DNA of 64,000 nucleotides from the NCBI RefSeq assembly GCF_017068455.1, contig NZ_CP070608.1, forward strand, positions 3,701,488 through 3,765,487, read 5' to 3'. The DNA comes from Fulvivirga lutea. GTDB lineage: Bacteria; Bacteroidota; Bacteroidia; Cytophagales; Cyclobacteriaceae. A program made the position numbers and the translations under genes. Shown in pieces: positions 27,481 through 36,587 of this stretch. The notes beneath the pieces are model-generated. The model ran no database searches. It was not told the origin of the DNA and worked only from the letters and a program-made list of their open reading frames with translations. How positions within the stretch are numbered: the first letter of the stretch is position 1; each line of letters starts with the position of its first letter.

Positions 27481-28416
27481 GTGAATAAAGGCATAAATGT
27501 AAACCCTTTGATTATTTTATATAATCGATTAAGGATTTTAAATCCTTTCCGGAAGTCAATTCCTCTTAAAACTGCTAAAGATACATATCAGCCATTTCTA
27601 ATTATTGGTTCCGGCAGATCGGGAACAACGCTGCTCAGGTCTATGCTCAATCAAAGCAATGAAGTTGAGATTCCACCTGAATCATTCGTTTTACCGAGAA
27701 TATTAAAAAGGTATAAAGTATATAATAAATTGCCTTGGAATGATTTTTTGAAAATTATTCTGGGTGAGTTTAGTACTCACCCTCAATTCCAATATTGGAA
27801 CCTTAACCTTACCAACACATTTGCAGAATTAGCAGGTGTACCAAAGAGTGAACAGTCTCTATTTAAAATTATAGATACACTCTATACCAGTTATACCACA
27901 TTTAAAAACAAACCCGGAGCAAAATGGGGTGATAAAACACCACTAAACACATACCATCTTACACTGATAGATAAAATAGTAAACAAGCCAAAGTATATTA
28001 ATATCATTCGTGATGGAAGAGATGTTGTAGCCTCTTACCTAAAAGCCGACTTAGCTGAAAATATTGATGATGCTTGTAATAGATGGAGGGATGCTATCAT
28101 TGCTGTCCAACAATTTGAAAAAAGGAATTCAAATCGAGTTCTATCAATACGGTATGAAGCTCTGGTAACTAATCCGGAAAATGAATTGAGAAAAGTATGT
28201 GATTTTCTGGAAGTAGAATTTGAGAATAATATGCTTCAGAACAATAGAAATTCGGAGGCTTTGGGCGATTCTGTTTACAGCCATCATGAGAATCTTAAAA
28301 AGCCAATTGACACTTCTTCCATTGGCAAGTGGAAATCCAATTTAAGTACTGACCAAATGACCAAAGTTGATACATTGATAAGTACAGAACTTAAGAAGTT
28401 AGGATATACAGACTGA
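27481..28416 (+). CDS. Sulfotransferase family protein
   Basis: A 311-residue PAPS-dependent sulfotransferase. The 5'-phosphosulfate loop is FLIIGSGRSGTTLLRSML (near 37) and the 3'-phosphate site is IRDGRDVVASYL (near 178). It would transfer sulfate to a sugar or lipid. The start is GTG. The next gene overlaps its stop by one base, and the surrounding genes make or move glycans, so a sulfated surface polysaccharide is the likely context. Confidence 0.88.
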   Translation: MNKGINVNPLIILYNRLRILNPFRKSIPLKTAKDTYQPFLIIGSGRSGTTLLRSMLNQSNEVEIPPESFVLPRILKRYKVYNKLPWNDFLKIILGEFSTHPQFQYWNLNLTNTFAELAGVPKSEQSLFKIIDTLYTSYTTFKNKPGAKWGDKTPLNTYHLTLIDKIVNKPKYINIIRDGRDVVASYLKADLAENIDDACNRWRDAIIAVQQFEKRNSNRVLSIRYEALVTNPENELRKVCDFLEVEFENNMLQNNRNSEALGDSVYSHHENLKKPIDTSSIGKWKSNLSTDQMTKVDTLISTELKKLGYTD

Positions 28417-29555
28417 TGCATACGCTGGTTATTCCATCATATTACCCTAATACTTATAACCCAATAGATGGAATTTATTTTGAGGTACAGGCCGAAGAAC
28501 TTGCAAAAAATAAAGTGAAAGTTGGCGTGATTGCCCCCATTATCATCAAGCATTACATATTACTGCGTGAGAAGAAATTTGACTACGGTCTTAAAATTTC
28601 TACTGATAAAATACCAACATTAATTTATCAGCTTCCGTCATTCCCAGTTTTTAAGGCCATGAATGATTGGATGCGACTCTTCTATGGTAAAAAACTCTTT
28701 AAAAAATACATCAAGGAATACGGTATACCTGATATTGTTCATCTGCACTCTTTTGAAAATGGGATTTTAGCACGGTGGATTAAAAAAGAATATAACATCA
28801 ATTATGTTATAACCGAGCATTCTACCCGTTTTTCCAGAGATGAATGTTCAGATCGGTTAATAAAACTAGCTAAGTATGCTTTTAACGAAGCCAAAGAAGT
28901 TATAACGGTTAGTAATGATTTGTGTATGACGTTAAATGCGAGATTTGGCATTAAACCAACTGTAATTCCTAACCTTATTGACACTGATTTTTTTCAGCCA
29001 TTAGAAGTAATTAAAAAATATGATTTCATTACGGTAGGTGGCCTGAGAGAACCTAAAAATTTTGAATTACTGATTAACTCATTTGAACAACTTTCTAACA
29101 AGAGCTCAACGCTTGCCATTGTTGGCGTAGGCCCATTGAAAGAAAAGTTAATTAATCAGGTTAGAGAGTTAAACTTAGAAGAACGTATATCTTTTTTGGG
29201 TTCTAAAAGCCCTAATGAGCTCGTAGCATTATTTAATGAAAGTAAAGTATTCGTGTCTTCAAGTAGGATAGAAACATTTGGAGTGGCCATCATTGAGGCC
29301 ATGAGCTGTGGCATTCCTGTGGTAGCCACAAAGTCCGGAGGCCCAGAATATTTTATGACGGACGATCGTTTGGGAATGTTATGTGATCAAAATCAAAAAG
29401 ATTTAGCTAACTCTATGGAAAAGGTACTTTCTGATTTTGAAAATTATGATTCAGAGTTTATCAGAAATTATATTGAAAGTAAGTTTTCCGGTCCAACGGT
29501 AACAAGTGAGTTAAAAAAAGTTTACAGAAAATACATTAATTCTTCCGTAGAATAA
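28416..29555 (+). CDS. Family 4 glycosyltransferase
   Basis: A 379-residue GT-B glycosyltransferase with HLHSFENGILAR in the N-terminal half, ITVGGLREPKNFELLINSF (near 205) in the C-terminal half and the donor-binding SRIETFGVAIIEAMSCGIPVV segment (near 285). It follows the sulfotransferase with a one-base overlap. Its end overlaps the end of the convergent methyltransferase gene by 20 bases. Confidence 0.9.
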   Translation: MHTLVIPSYYPNTYNPIDGIYFEVQAEELAKNKVKVGVIAPIIIKHYILLREKKFDYGLKISTDKIPTLIYQLPSFPVFKAMNDWMRLFYGKKLFKKYIKEYGIPDIVHLHSFENGILARWIKKEYNINYVITEHSTRFSRDECSDRLIKLAKYAFNEAKEVITVSNDLCMTLNARFGIKPTVIPNLIDTDFFQPLEVIKKYDFITVGGLREPKNFELLINSFEQLSNKSSTLAIVGVGPLKEKLINQVRELNLEERISFLGSKSPNELVALFNESKVFVSSSRIETFGVAIIEAMSCGIPVVATKSGGPEYFMTDDRLGMLCDQNQKDLANSMEKVLSDFENYDSEFIRNYIESKFSGPTVTSELKKVYRKYINSSVE

Positions 29556-30132
29556 ACTGTGTTCCTTTAATTGAAATTACTGTAATTGAGTCTTTGAAAT
29601 TTTCAATAAACTCATTTACTGCCTTTGTAACGCCATCATCCCACCAACCTACTAAGTTGTAATCATCACCAGTAATATAGCCTCCTGATTTTACTTTCTT
29701 AAATGAGTTTTCTAAATCAAGCTTTACATACTCATATAAATGGTTGCCATCTATATAGATCCAATCAAAATGGTCATCTTCAAATTTGTCAAGCGCCTTT
29801 GTTGAATCATCTCTTAAAAACTCCAGTTGCCCTGAATATAGCTCATTTTCAAATCTTTGCTGAGTAGATTTAAAAACTTCATCCATTTTTTCCTGTGAAC
29901 TGTCCAAACCACCATACCATGCCTTATCGTATGTTTCCACATGCAAGTATGGGTCAATGATATAGAGTTTTTTGGGTTTGGTTTGTCTTAGAATTTCAGA
30001 AGTAAAATCACCTTTCCAGGCACCTATTTCAGCACAAATAGCTTTCTTAGGCATTCTTCGAAGAAGATTATTCCTATTTCTCAGGCTGCTTATTACTGCT
30101 AATCGTGTCTTTATTTTTTGGATTATTTTCAA
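29536..30132 (-). CDS. Class I SAM-dependent methyltransferase
   Basis: A 198-residue protein of the methyltransferase 24 type. Motif I is CAEIGAWKGDFTSEIL (near 34) and motif II region is LYIIDPYLHVETYDK (near 55), followed by FDWIYIDGNHLYEYVKLDLE (near 125). Members methylate sugars or small molecules. It lies in the polysaccharide cluster, so sugar methylation is plausible. Confidence 0.85.
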   Translation of the reverse strand: MKIIQKIKTRLAVISSLRNRNNLLRRMPKKAICAEIGAWKGDFTSEILRQTKPKKLYIIDPYLHVETYDKAWYGGLDSSQEKMDEVFKSTQQRFENELYSGQLEFLRDDSTKALDKFEDDHFDWIYIDGNHLYEYVKLDLENSFKKVKSGGYITGDDYNLVGWWDDGVTKAVNEFIENFKDSITVISIKGTQFILRKN

Positions 30133-30192
30133 ACCAGAACAATTGAATATTAAAATAATAGTTACTTAGGGCAAACATATTCAATTTCGCCA

Positions 30193-30200
30193 TAAGTTTG
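30193..30200 (+). promoter_or_regulatory. -7 promoter element TAAGTTTG
   Basis: TAAGTTTG fits TAnnTTTG and lies 17 bases before the start codon of the flippase gene, implying a very short leader. Confidence 0.5.
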
Positions 30201-30216
30201 TTAGCAAATATTTTTA

Positions 30217-31695
30217 ATGGGAATCGTTAGAAGAACAAGTATTCGGTTTTTAACCATCCTATACATAGGAATAGTGCTCGGTTACATTAATACTGTGTTA
30301 ATATTTCCTAACATTCTTACCGAAGAAGAATTCGGTTTAACCCGTATTATTTTCTCAGCTGCCGCGCTCATTGCGCAAATAACACAGTTAGGTACTGGTA
30401 ATATTCTTGTTCGTTTTCATCCACATTTAAAAGAAGATACTAAAAATACCACCCTGACGCTTGGCCTATTTCTTTCATTTATAGGTGTTGTTCTTTCAGG
30501 GTTAGTTTTGTTCTTTTTTAAAGACTGGATTATAGATAGTTATGCTGAAAATGCTGGTCTATTTACATATTATTATTATTTACTCTTTCCTGCCACAATA
30601 TCATTAATTGCTTATAACCTATTCGATGGATACTTACGAGTACTCTTAAAGAATTCTTTCTCAGCTTTTCTAAACTCTATCTTATTAAGATTAGTTTGGT
30701 TGGGCATTGTTTTACTTTATGCATTCGATTTTTTTGACACTGATGCCTTCATAAACTACTACGTTGGCGGACAAGTTGCAGTAAGTTGTGTGGGGTTAAT
30801 CTGTGTTTTGATGCAAGGTAATTTAACAATAGGCTTTGACACTTCACCTGAGAGGTTACAAATGCTAAAAAGAATGGTGAGTTTTGGTGTTGTTACAATT
30901 GTAAGTGGCATATCACTACTCCTCATTCATAGAATTGACGTCTTGTTGGTAGGTAAGTATTTAGGGTTAGCTGAAGTAGCAGTTTTTGCAATTGCCATGT
31001 ATATGAGTGATGTAATACTAGCACCTGCTCAATCCATAGCCCGTACATCAGCAGTGCTGGTTGCAGATGCTTTCAAAAGTAATAATATGGATATGGTGAA
31101 AACCCTCTACAAAAAAACAGCTTTGAATCAGGTGCTATTGGGAGGCCTTGTTTTTTTGCTCATTGCTGTTAATTACGATAGTTTATTAAGTTTCCTTCCT
31201 CCCACTTACTCAGACAGTTATGATGTTTTCTTTTTATTTGGTCTAACAAAAGTTATAAATACAGGTTTGGGCGTAAATGGCGCTATTCTCATTAACTCCA
31301 ATTATTATAAATTAGATACCATTCTTTCGGTGAGTTTACTCGTAATCTCTGTGGTACTTAAAATTTTATTCATACCTGTATATGGTTTGATTGGAGCTGC
31401 TGCATCCACAGCTTTTGCAATCATTGCTTTTAACATAGCTAAATACTTAATACTCAGAATAAAAATGAATCTATCTCCATTCTCTAAAAACTATTTTATT
31501 ATATGCAGCATACTTGTTGTCGCTTTTGTTATCACGTTCTATATGCCCAATACAAACTCTGTTTGGTTAAATATTCCTATTACAAGCTCTGTATTTATAA
31601 TTTTAACTGTACCTGGAATATACTTCATGCAATTGAGCGAAGACTTTAATGCTTTAATAGATAACGGCATTGATTTTCTAAAAAAGTGGGTTTAG
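30217..31695 (+). CDS. Oligosaccharide flippase (Wzx-like, MATE/PST fold)
   Basis: A 492-residue protein with about fourteen membrane helices and the PST family pattern (N-terminal FLTILYIGIVLGYINTVLIFP, EEEFGLTRIIFSAAALIAQ). Such proteins flip undecaprenyl-linked sugar repeats across the inner membrane. It precedes the FdtA/FdtB-type genes, as expected in an O-antigen or exopolysaccharide locus. Confidence 0.87.
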   Translation: MGIVRRTSIRFLTILYIGIVLGYINTVLIFPNILTEEEFGLTRIIFSAAALIAQITQLGTGNILVRFHPHLKEDTKNTTLTLGLFLSFIGVVLSGLVLFFFKDWIIDSYAENAGLFTYYYYLLFPATISLIAYNLFDGYLRVLLKNSFSAFLNSILLRLVWLGIVLLYAFDFFDTDAFINYYVGGQVAVSCVGLICVLMQGNLTIGFDTSPERLQMLKRMVSFGVVTIVSGISLLLIHRIDVLLVGKYLGLAEVAVFAIAMYMSDVILAPAQSIARTSAVLVADAFKSNNMDMVKTLYKKTALNQVLLGGLVFLLIAVNYDSLLSFLPPTYSDSYDVFFLFGLTKVINTGLGVNGAILINSNYYKLDTILSVSLLVISVVLKILFIPVYGLIGAAASTAFAIIAFNIAKYLILRIKMNLSPFSKNYFIICSILVVAFVITFYMPNTNSVWLNIPITSSVFIILTVPGIYFMQLSEDFNALIDNGIDFLKKWV

Positions 31696-31761
31696 TATTT
31701 CAATCATAACTCCATTTAGATCATTGCTAGAAATTTAAGAAATTTGAGAAATACCATATAA

Positions 31762-32166
31762 TTGAAGTTGAAGGGATCACATATAAGAAATATCGAATTA
31801 GAAATCCACTCAGATAAAAGAGGCAAACTTCTTTCTATTGAACAGATAGCTAATGGTTTGCCATTCTCCGCCATAAGATCTTTTTATTTATTTGATGTCC
31901 CATTTCAAAGTATCAGAGCCGGCCATGCCGTTAACTGTCATCAGTTTATTCTAGCCCTTCGTGGATCAGTCAACGTTGAACATAAATCAGCTGATGAAAA
32001 AAGTGAGATATGGACCTTATCAAAGGTAAATGAAGGGCTATACGTGCCTGAATTGCACTATATTACACTCAAGGATTTTAGTTCAGATGCGCTAATTGTC
32101 ATTTATGCTTCAAAAGCTTATTCTGATACTACCTATTATTCCTTTGAAGACTTAAATAAGCAATGA
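31762..32166 (+). CDS. FdtA/QdtA-type dTDP-4-keto-6-deoxyhexose 3,4-ketoisomerase
   Basis: A 134-residue cupin. The pattern EIHSDKRGKLLSIE near the start and RAGHAVNCHQFILALRGSVNV (about residues 53-73, with the cupin histidines) match the FdtA/QdtA/WxcM family, which isomerises dTDP-4-keto-6-deoxyglucose on the way to 3-amino-3,6-dideoxy sugars. The likely start is TTG at 31762. Its stop overlaps the aminotransferase start by four bases, and that partner is the next enzyme in the same pathway. Confidence 0.82.
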   Translation: MKLKGSHIRNIELEIHSDKRGKLLSIEQIANGLPFSAIRSFYLFDVPFQSIRAGHAVNCHQFILALRGSVNVEHKSADEKSEIWTLSKVNEGLYVPELHYITLKDFSSDALIVIYASKAYSDTTYYSFEDLNKQ

Positions 32167-33245
32167 TCCCTTTTGCAAATCCAAGCCTTCGATTCCAACA
32201 ATTCGAAAATAGATTAAATCAATCATTCTCGGAAGTTTTAAACTCTGGCCAGTTGATTTTAGGAAATCAAGTTGAGAAGTTTGAAAGTAATTTCTCCCAA
32301 TACATTGGAACAAATTATTGTATTGGAGTGAATTCCTGCACTGATGCTATTACATTAAGCTTAAAAGCATCAAATATTAATTCAGGTGATGAGGTAATAA
32401 CAACGGGGTTAACCGCACCTGCCACTGCCATTGGTATTATTAATTCAGGGGCAACACCAGTAATAGTTGATATTGAAAATAACACTCATTGCATTGATAT
32501 CAATGCCATTGAAGATGCAATTTCCGAAAAAACAAAGGCTATAATTCCTGTACATCTACATGGATTTCCTGCCGATATGCCTGCCATTAAGGAGATTGCC
32601 AAAAACCACAATCTGATAGTAATAGAAGATTGCGCTCAAGCGCATGGTGCAACAATCAATGGTCAAAAAGTAGGCTCAATTGGTCATTTTGGGGTATTTA
32701 GCTTCTACCCCACTAAAAACCTAGGTTGTCCTGGTGATGGTGGCGCAATATCTACTAATGATGTTCGTGCTGCTGAATACATAAAAACATTGAGAAATTA
32801 TGGAATTAAGGATAATCGAATCACAAACACAGGACTAAATAGTCGGTTAGATGAAGTGCAAGCGGCCATTCTTGGTGTGCTTCTTCCTGAATTGAACGAC
32901 CACAATGCTACCCGAAGAATGTACGCTAGAAAGTACATAGCTGAATTGGAAAGTATGGATATTACTCTTCCAGTATCTTCAGAAGATGCTGTCTACCACC
33001 AGTTTGTGATAAAGGTTAAAAACAGAGATCGAGTTCGGCAACAATTACTAGGTATGGGAATAGCTACAGGAATTCATTACGACAAGTCACTTAAGTATCA
33101 TCCTGCTCTAGCTAACTATTGTAAAGAATTACCAATTGCACATAAGGCATGCAACGAGATGATATCCCTTCCAATCCAACCCGAAATCTTAGATAATCAC
33201 TTTGATGAAATAATTAGTGCTTTAAAAACTGTACTAGTTGGCTAA
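32163..33245 (+). CDS. DegT/DnrJ/EryC1-type sugar aminotransferase (FdtB-like)
   Basis: A 360-residue PLP enzyme. It has GVNSCTDAITLSLKA (near 60), the PLP-phosphate contacts in VIEDCAQAHGATING (near 155) and the Schiff-base lysine in FSFYPTKNLGCPGDGG (near 185). It should aminate the 3-keto sugar made by the upstream cupin isomerase, giving dTDP-3-amino-3,6-dideoxyhexose. Coupled start with the isomerase supports this. It converges with the next GT gene, overlapping by 12 bases. Confidence 0.9.
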   Translation: MIPFANPSLRFQQFENRLNQSFSEVLNSGQLILGNQVEKFESNFSQYIGTNYCIGVNSCTDAITLSLKASNINSGDEVITTGLTAPATAIGIINSGATPVIVDIENNTHCIDINAIEDAISEKTKAIIPVHLHGFPADMPAIKEIAKNHNLIVIEDCAQAHGATINGQKVGSIGHFGVFSFYPTKNLGCPGDGGAISTNDVRAAEYIKTLRNYGIKDNRITNTGLNSRLDEVQAAILGVLLPELNDHNATRRMYARKYIAELESMDITLPVSSEDAVYHQFVIKVKNRDRVRQQLLGMGIATGIHYDKSLKYHPALANYCKELPIAHKACNEMISLPIQPEILDNHFDEIISALKTVLVG

Positions 33246-34520
33246 TACTTTCTGAACTAATTCCTGCGTCAAATTCCTTCTGGAAAACTTCTCTATTGCT
33301 TTTAACTCACGTTTAGATTCCTCCCCATCTATAACAGATAAAATTGCTTTTCTCAACGCCTCCTCATCTTTCCAGGAAACTGTAGTTCCTGCTTCACATT
33401 GGTTTATAATATTCGCTGCATCACCATTTTTTGGTCCTAATGCAATAATGGGCCGCTGGCTGGCAAGATATTCAAAAAGCTTACCCGGAATGTGACCGTG
33501 AGCATTATTAGAATTGTTAAGTAATAAGAGCAATATGTCTGATTCAGCATAAGCCCTCAGAACCTCATCATGACTAACGGGTGGTTTAAATTCAATCAAA
33601 TTTGAGAGAATTGGGTCTGCCATTACCGAATCTTTAATAGGCTCTTCGATGGTACCATAAAGTCGAACCTCTATCTGGACTTGTGTAGATAACCTTCTCA
33701 GCACATCCCAAAAAATAACCGGATTTCTAAATGTATTGATCAACCCAAAATGACTAATCACTATTTTACCTGATCCTTTCTTAGGCTTTATATTATCAAA
33801 ATCTGAGTCATCAAAACCGTTTGTAATAACCCGATATGTTCTTTTATGAATATCTTCAAACTCATTGACCCATGTTTGACTAACAGTTATTACTTCATCA
33901 GCATTCTGCAAAACTCTTAACTCCAATTTCCTATGCATTCTTCTGGCCAGTGATGACAGTTTAAAATTTTCCAGCATATCCCATTTGCTCCATGGGTCTC
34001 TAAAATCGGCAATCCAGCGTATATTTAATTTCCGTTTTAACTGTAATCCAATGAGATGCATACTATGGGGTGGGCCGGTTGTAATTACCGTATTTATTCC
34101 ATTGTCTTGAACAAAATCCTTTAGAAACTTCACGGATGGCTTCACCCAAAATTTACGCGGATCAGGAATAAGTAAATTCCCACGCAACCAGATGGCCAAT
34201 TTTGTAAATATACCCTGCTTTTTACTCGACTGAATTAAGCCCTGCGAAGGTCTTTGTTTACCTGAAATCTTTTCAAATAGCTTATATGGTTCCCAAATAG
34301 GCAGCTTAATTACTTCAAGCTCAGGATTAACATCATTCAATAAAGTATCATCCTTCATGTCAAAATCAGGATTTTCTGGTGTGAAAATGATTGGCTCCCA
34401 ACCGAACTCAGGCAAATACTTCGAAAATTTCAACCAACGCTGAACTCCACCTCCACCACTTGGCGGCCAATAATATGTTATGATCAGTACCTTCTTCATT
34501 GAACCTGACAAATATGCCAA
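33234..34520 (-). CDS. Family 4 glycosyltransferase
   Basis: A 428-residue GT-B enzyme with ITYYWPPSGGGGVQRWLKFSK-like start (residues 14-34), DFRDPWSKWD (near 170), and a C-terminal donor site around HIPGKLFEYLASQRPIIALG (near 362). This branch is typical of Bacteroidota exopolysaccharide loci. The frame opens at 34520, but translation may begin at the internal methionine near residue 8 (MKKVLIITYYWPP). Confidence 0.88.
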   Translation of the reverse strand: MAYLSGSMKKVLIITYYWPPSGGGGVQRWLKFSKYLPEFGWEPIIFTPENPDFDMKDDTLLNDVNPELEVIKLPIWEPYKLFEKISGKQRPSQGLIQSSKKQGIFTKLAIWLRGNLLIPDPRKFWVKPSVKFLKDFVQDNGINTVITTGPPHSMHLIGLQLKRKLNIRWIADFRDPWSKWDMLENFKLSSLARRMHRKLELRVLQNADEVITVSQTWVNEFEDIHKRTYRVITNGFDDSDFDNIKPKKGSGKIVISHFGLINTFRNPVIFWDVLRRLSTQVQIEVRLYGTIEEPIKDSVMADPILSNLIEFKPPVSHDEVLRAYAESDILLLLLNNSNNAHGHIPGKLFEYLASQRPIIALGPKNGDAANIINQCEAGTTVSWKDEEALRKAILSVIDGEESKRELKAIEKFSRRNLTQELVQKVLAN

Positions 34521-34528
34521 TACTCATC

Positions 34529-35185
34529 TCAATACTTGTAGTATCGAGCCAAAAAGTGAGGATTGATACCAAGGTAATAGCCGACCATGATCACAATGTT
34601 TCTCAATTGCTGAAGTAAAATTCCATTTTTCTCGAATCTTCTGGCGGATGTAGTTATGGTATAAGGTAGCTTATCTACTTTATTAATTTTACGAATTCTG
34701 CTCAGAAGGTCAACATCCTCCAACAGTGGAATAATTTTGTAGCCTCCAACTTTAAAAAACAGTTCTTTACTTACAAATAATCCCTGATCTCCATAGGTAA
34801 ACAAGCTGTAATTATATTTCGTGAACCATGCATAAAATCGATATAAAACCCTCTTCGAATCAAACTTTAGGGTAAAAGTAGCAGCCTGTGAATTGATATA
34901 TGGAAGTTGGCCTAGTAACTCGTCTGAAAGTTGGCTGTCCGCATGAATAAAAAAGAGTTTTTCTCCATTACCCATTTTAGCGCCAGCATTCATTTGTGAT
35001 GCCCTACCACGCACTGAATTGATATAATTTACTTGGTTATAATTCTTAACAACCGCTTCTGTATTATCTGTGCTTCCTCCATCCACCACAATGAGCTCAA
35101 AATCATCTGACCTTTTATTGAATGCGGATAATAATTTACCAATGTATACTTCCTCGTTTAAAACTGGAATTATTACTGAAACCAT
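34529..35185 (-). CDS. TIGR04283-type family 2 glycosyltransferase
   Basis: A 218-residue GT2 enzyme with VSVIIPVLNEEVYIGKLL at the start, DGGSTDNTEAVV (near 35), SVRGRASQMNAGA (near 57) and FIHADSQLS (near 77). This matches the TIGR04283 family, which was named for arsenosugar biosynthesis, although many members have no link to arsenic. No arsenosugar genes are adjacent, so the acceptor is unknown. Confidence 0.85.
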   Translation of the reverse strand: MVSVIIPVLNEEVYIGKLLSAFNKRSDDFELIVVDGGSTDNTEAVVKNYNQVNYINSVRGRASQMNAGAKMGNGEKLFFIHADSQLSDELLGQLPYINSQAATFTLKFDSKRVLYRFYAWFTKYNYSLFTYGDQGLFVSKELFFKVGGYKIIPLLEDVDLLSRIRKINKVDKLPYTITTSARRFEKNGILLQQLRNIVIMVGYYLGINPHFLARYYKY

Positions 35186-35323
35186 CCGGGGAAAATTAAT
35201 TTGAAAACTCGTACAACCCTTTTAATCTAACATGTGTCTACATCTTACGGCTGTTTATAGGATTGCCAAAACTAATAAACAGCTTAATCGATAAACTTAA
35301 TGTAAACCCAAACCAATTGTTCT

Positions 35324-35401
35324 ATGTTTAAAATTATTGATAAATCTACCATAACTATTATACTGGGTATAATGGTAGTTATATTGATATTACTAAGTTG
35401 A
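35324..35401 (+). CDS. Possible 25-aa single-helix membrane peptide
   Basis: An ATG at 35324 opens a 25-codon frame, MFKIIDKST followed by a continuous run of hydrophobic residues (TIILGIMVVILILLS). It looks like a miniature membrane peptide with a short polar head, but there is no clear ribosome-binding site or homologue known to me. The rest of the 217-base gap 35186-35402 shows nothing else. Confidence 0.25.
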   Translation: MFKIIDKSTITIILGIMVVILILLS

Positions 35402-35402
35402 A

Positions 35403-35909
35403 CTAAAACAAATATTCTTTTTGATTCAAAATAATGTCTTTTTCCTCACCTTCAAGGCTTAGATCTTTGCAATACCGTTTGGGTGTTGGTCTAAAGAAAG
35501 ACATTAGAAATAATAAGATTACATAAGAGACAATTAATATCCCTTTGGCAGATAAATACAAACCACCTGCTAGTAATAAGGCCGCCAGTGATACAAAAAG
35601 ATAATAGGTTGTAATTCCGTTATAGTAAACCCCTAATTTATCAATCAGCTTATTTTCACTGGTTGCAATATTTTTCTTTGATTTAAAAATTTGATGTCCT
35701 TTAATGACTAGTAAGCCGCTTATTACGGGTACTAAATAACCCATTACGTGTGTTAGCATCCCAGCTTCTAACCAACCTGAAAATTCACTATGTTTTATCT
35801 CCAGATATAGCCAAACAAATGGCAATAATGGTAGTGCGATGGTCGTACTGAAGAATAAGCCCAATTTTGTATGGAATTCTTCGGGGGATTTAAAATTTAC
35901 TTTTCTCAT
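35403..35909 (-). CDS. Hypothetical membrane protein
   Basis: A 168-residue protein with four predicted membrane helices (about 15-35, 47-65, 93-125, 127-142) and a charged C-terminal tail. No family is recognised. The start codon lies only eight bases after a -7 promoter element, so its mRNA may be nearly leaderless. It is divergent from the TetR gene. Confidence 0.7.
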   Translation of the reverse strand: MRKVNFKSPEEFHTKLGLFFSTTIALPLLPFVWLYLEIKHSEFSGWLEAGMLTHVMGYLVPVISGLLVIKGHQIFKSKKNIATSENKLIDKLGVYYNGITTYYLFVSLAALLLAGGLYLSAKGILIVSYVILLFLMSFFRPTPKRYCKDLSLEGEEKDIILNQKEYLF

Positions 35910-35917
35910 TAGGCGTT

Positions 35918-35925
35918 CAAAACTA
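35918..35925 (-). promoter_or_regulatory. -7 promoter element TAGTTTTG
   Basis: The minus strand reads TAGTTTTG, matching TAnnTTTG, eight bases before the ATG of the membrane protein gene, and a TTG about 21 bases further upstream could be the -33 element. Confidence 0.5.
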
Positions 35926-35956
35926 ATAAAATACTTCTTTGAGAAACAATAATGGT

Positions 35957-35964
35957 TATTTTTG
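35957..35964 (+). promoter_or_regulatory. -7 promoter element TATTTTTG for the TetR gene
   Basis: TATTTTTG matches TAnnTTTG and ends one base before ATG 35966, so transcription would begin at or within the first codons, suggesting a leaderless mRNA that starts at ATG 35969. Confidence 0.45.
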
Positions 35965-35965
35965 C

Positions 35966-36553
35966 ATGATGGTAGAGGTGGAAAATTTAAGCAGAAAAGA
36001 ACAAGTTATCAGAGCTGCTGCTGCCCTGTTTCAAAAAAACGGGTACTCTGCTACATCAATGCGTGATCTTGCGCACGCACTAGGAATTGAAGCGGCAAGT
36101 TTATATTCTCATATCAAATCAAAAGAAGAGATTCTTCAAAGTTTATGTTTTGACATGGCAGCACAATTCAGGGCTTCACTCGATAAAGTGGAGAATTCTG
36201 ATATTTCGTATAGTCAAAAATTGAGGCAGGGAATCCTCGGCCACATAGAAGTGATGGCGCAGGATTTAACTGCATCTGCAGTTTTCATGAACGAACACAG
36301 ATATTTGAGCCAGCCATATTTAAGGGACTTTTTGTTATTGAGAATCAATTACATAAATAGATTTAAGAAGATTATTGAAGGCGGAATTGCTTCCGGTGAA
36401 TTCCAAAATATTGATACAAAATTGGCAGTAATGACCCTATTTTCGTCATTAAACTGGATGCCCAACTGGTTTGACCCTACCGGATTAACTAACCCTAAAG
36501 ATGTGGGTAATCAATTAGCAGATATGCTAATTGGTGGAATCAAAACCAAATAG
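35966..36553 (+). CDS. TetR/AcrR-family transcriptional regulator
   Basis: About 195 residues with an N-terminal helix-turn-helix (RAAAALFQKNGYSATSMRDLAHALGIEAASLYSHIKSKEEI, spread over residues 10-50) and an all-helical ligand domain. The open frame begins at TTG 35939, but ATG 35966 or 35969 is the better start because the upstream bases overlap the promoter. Its position directly before paaABCD suggests control of phenylacetate breakdown, probably with phenylacetyl-CoA or another acyl-CoA as inducer. Confidence 0.87.
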   Translation: MMVEVENLSRKEQVIRAAAALFQKNGYSATSMRDLAHALGIEAASLYSHIKSKEEILQSLCFDMAAQFRASLDKVENSDISYSQKLRQGILGHIEVMAQDLTASAVFMNEHRYLSQPYLRDFLLLRINYINRFKKIIEGGIASGEFQNIDTKLAVMTLFSSLNWMPNWFDPTGLTNPKDVGNQLADMLIGGIKTK

Positions 36554-36554
36554 G

Positions 36555-36562
36555 TAATTTTG
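36555..36562 (+). promoter_or_regulatory. -7 promoter element TAATTTTG of the paa operon
   Basis: TAATTTTG matches TAnnTTTG and lies 26 bases before the paaA start codon, just after the TetR stop codon. Confidence 0.5.
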
Positions 36563-36587
36563 CTGTTACTAAATAAAAACTGATACT

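Noticed and set aside
34529-35185. Arsenosugar biosynthesis locus
   Set aside because: The TIGR04283 name is inherited from the family; no arsenic genes are adjacent.
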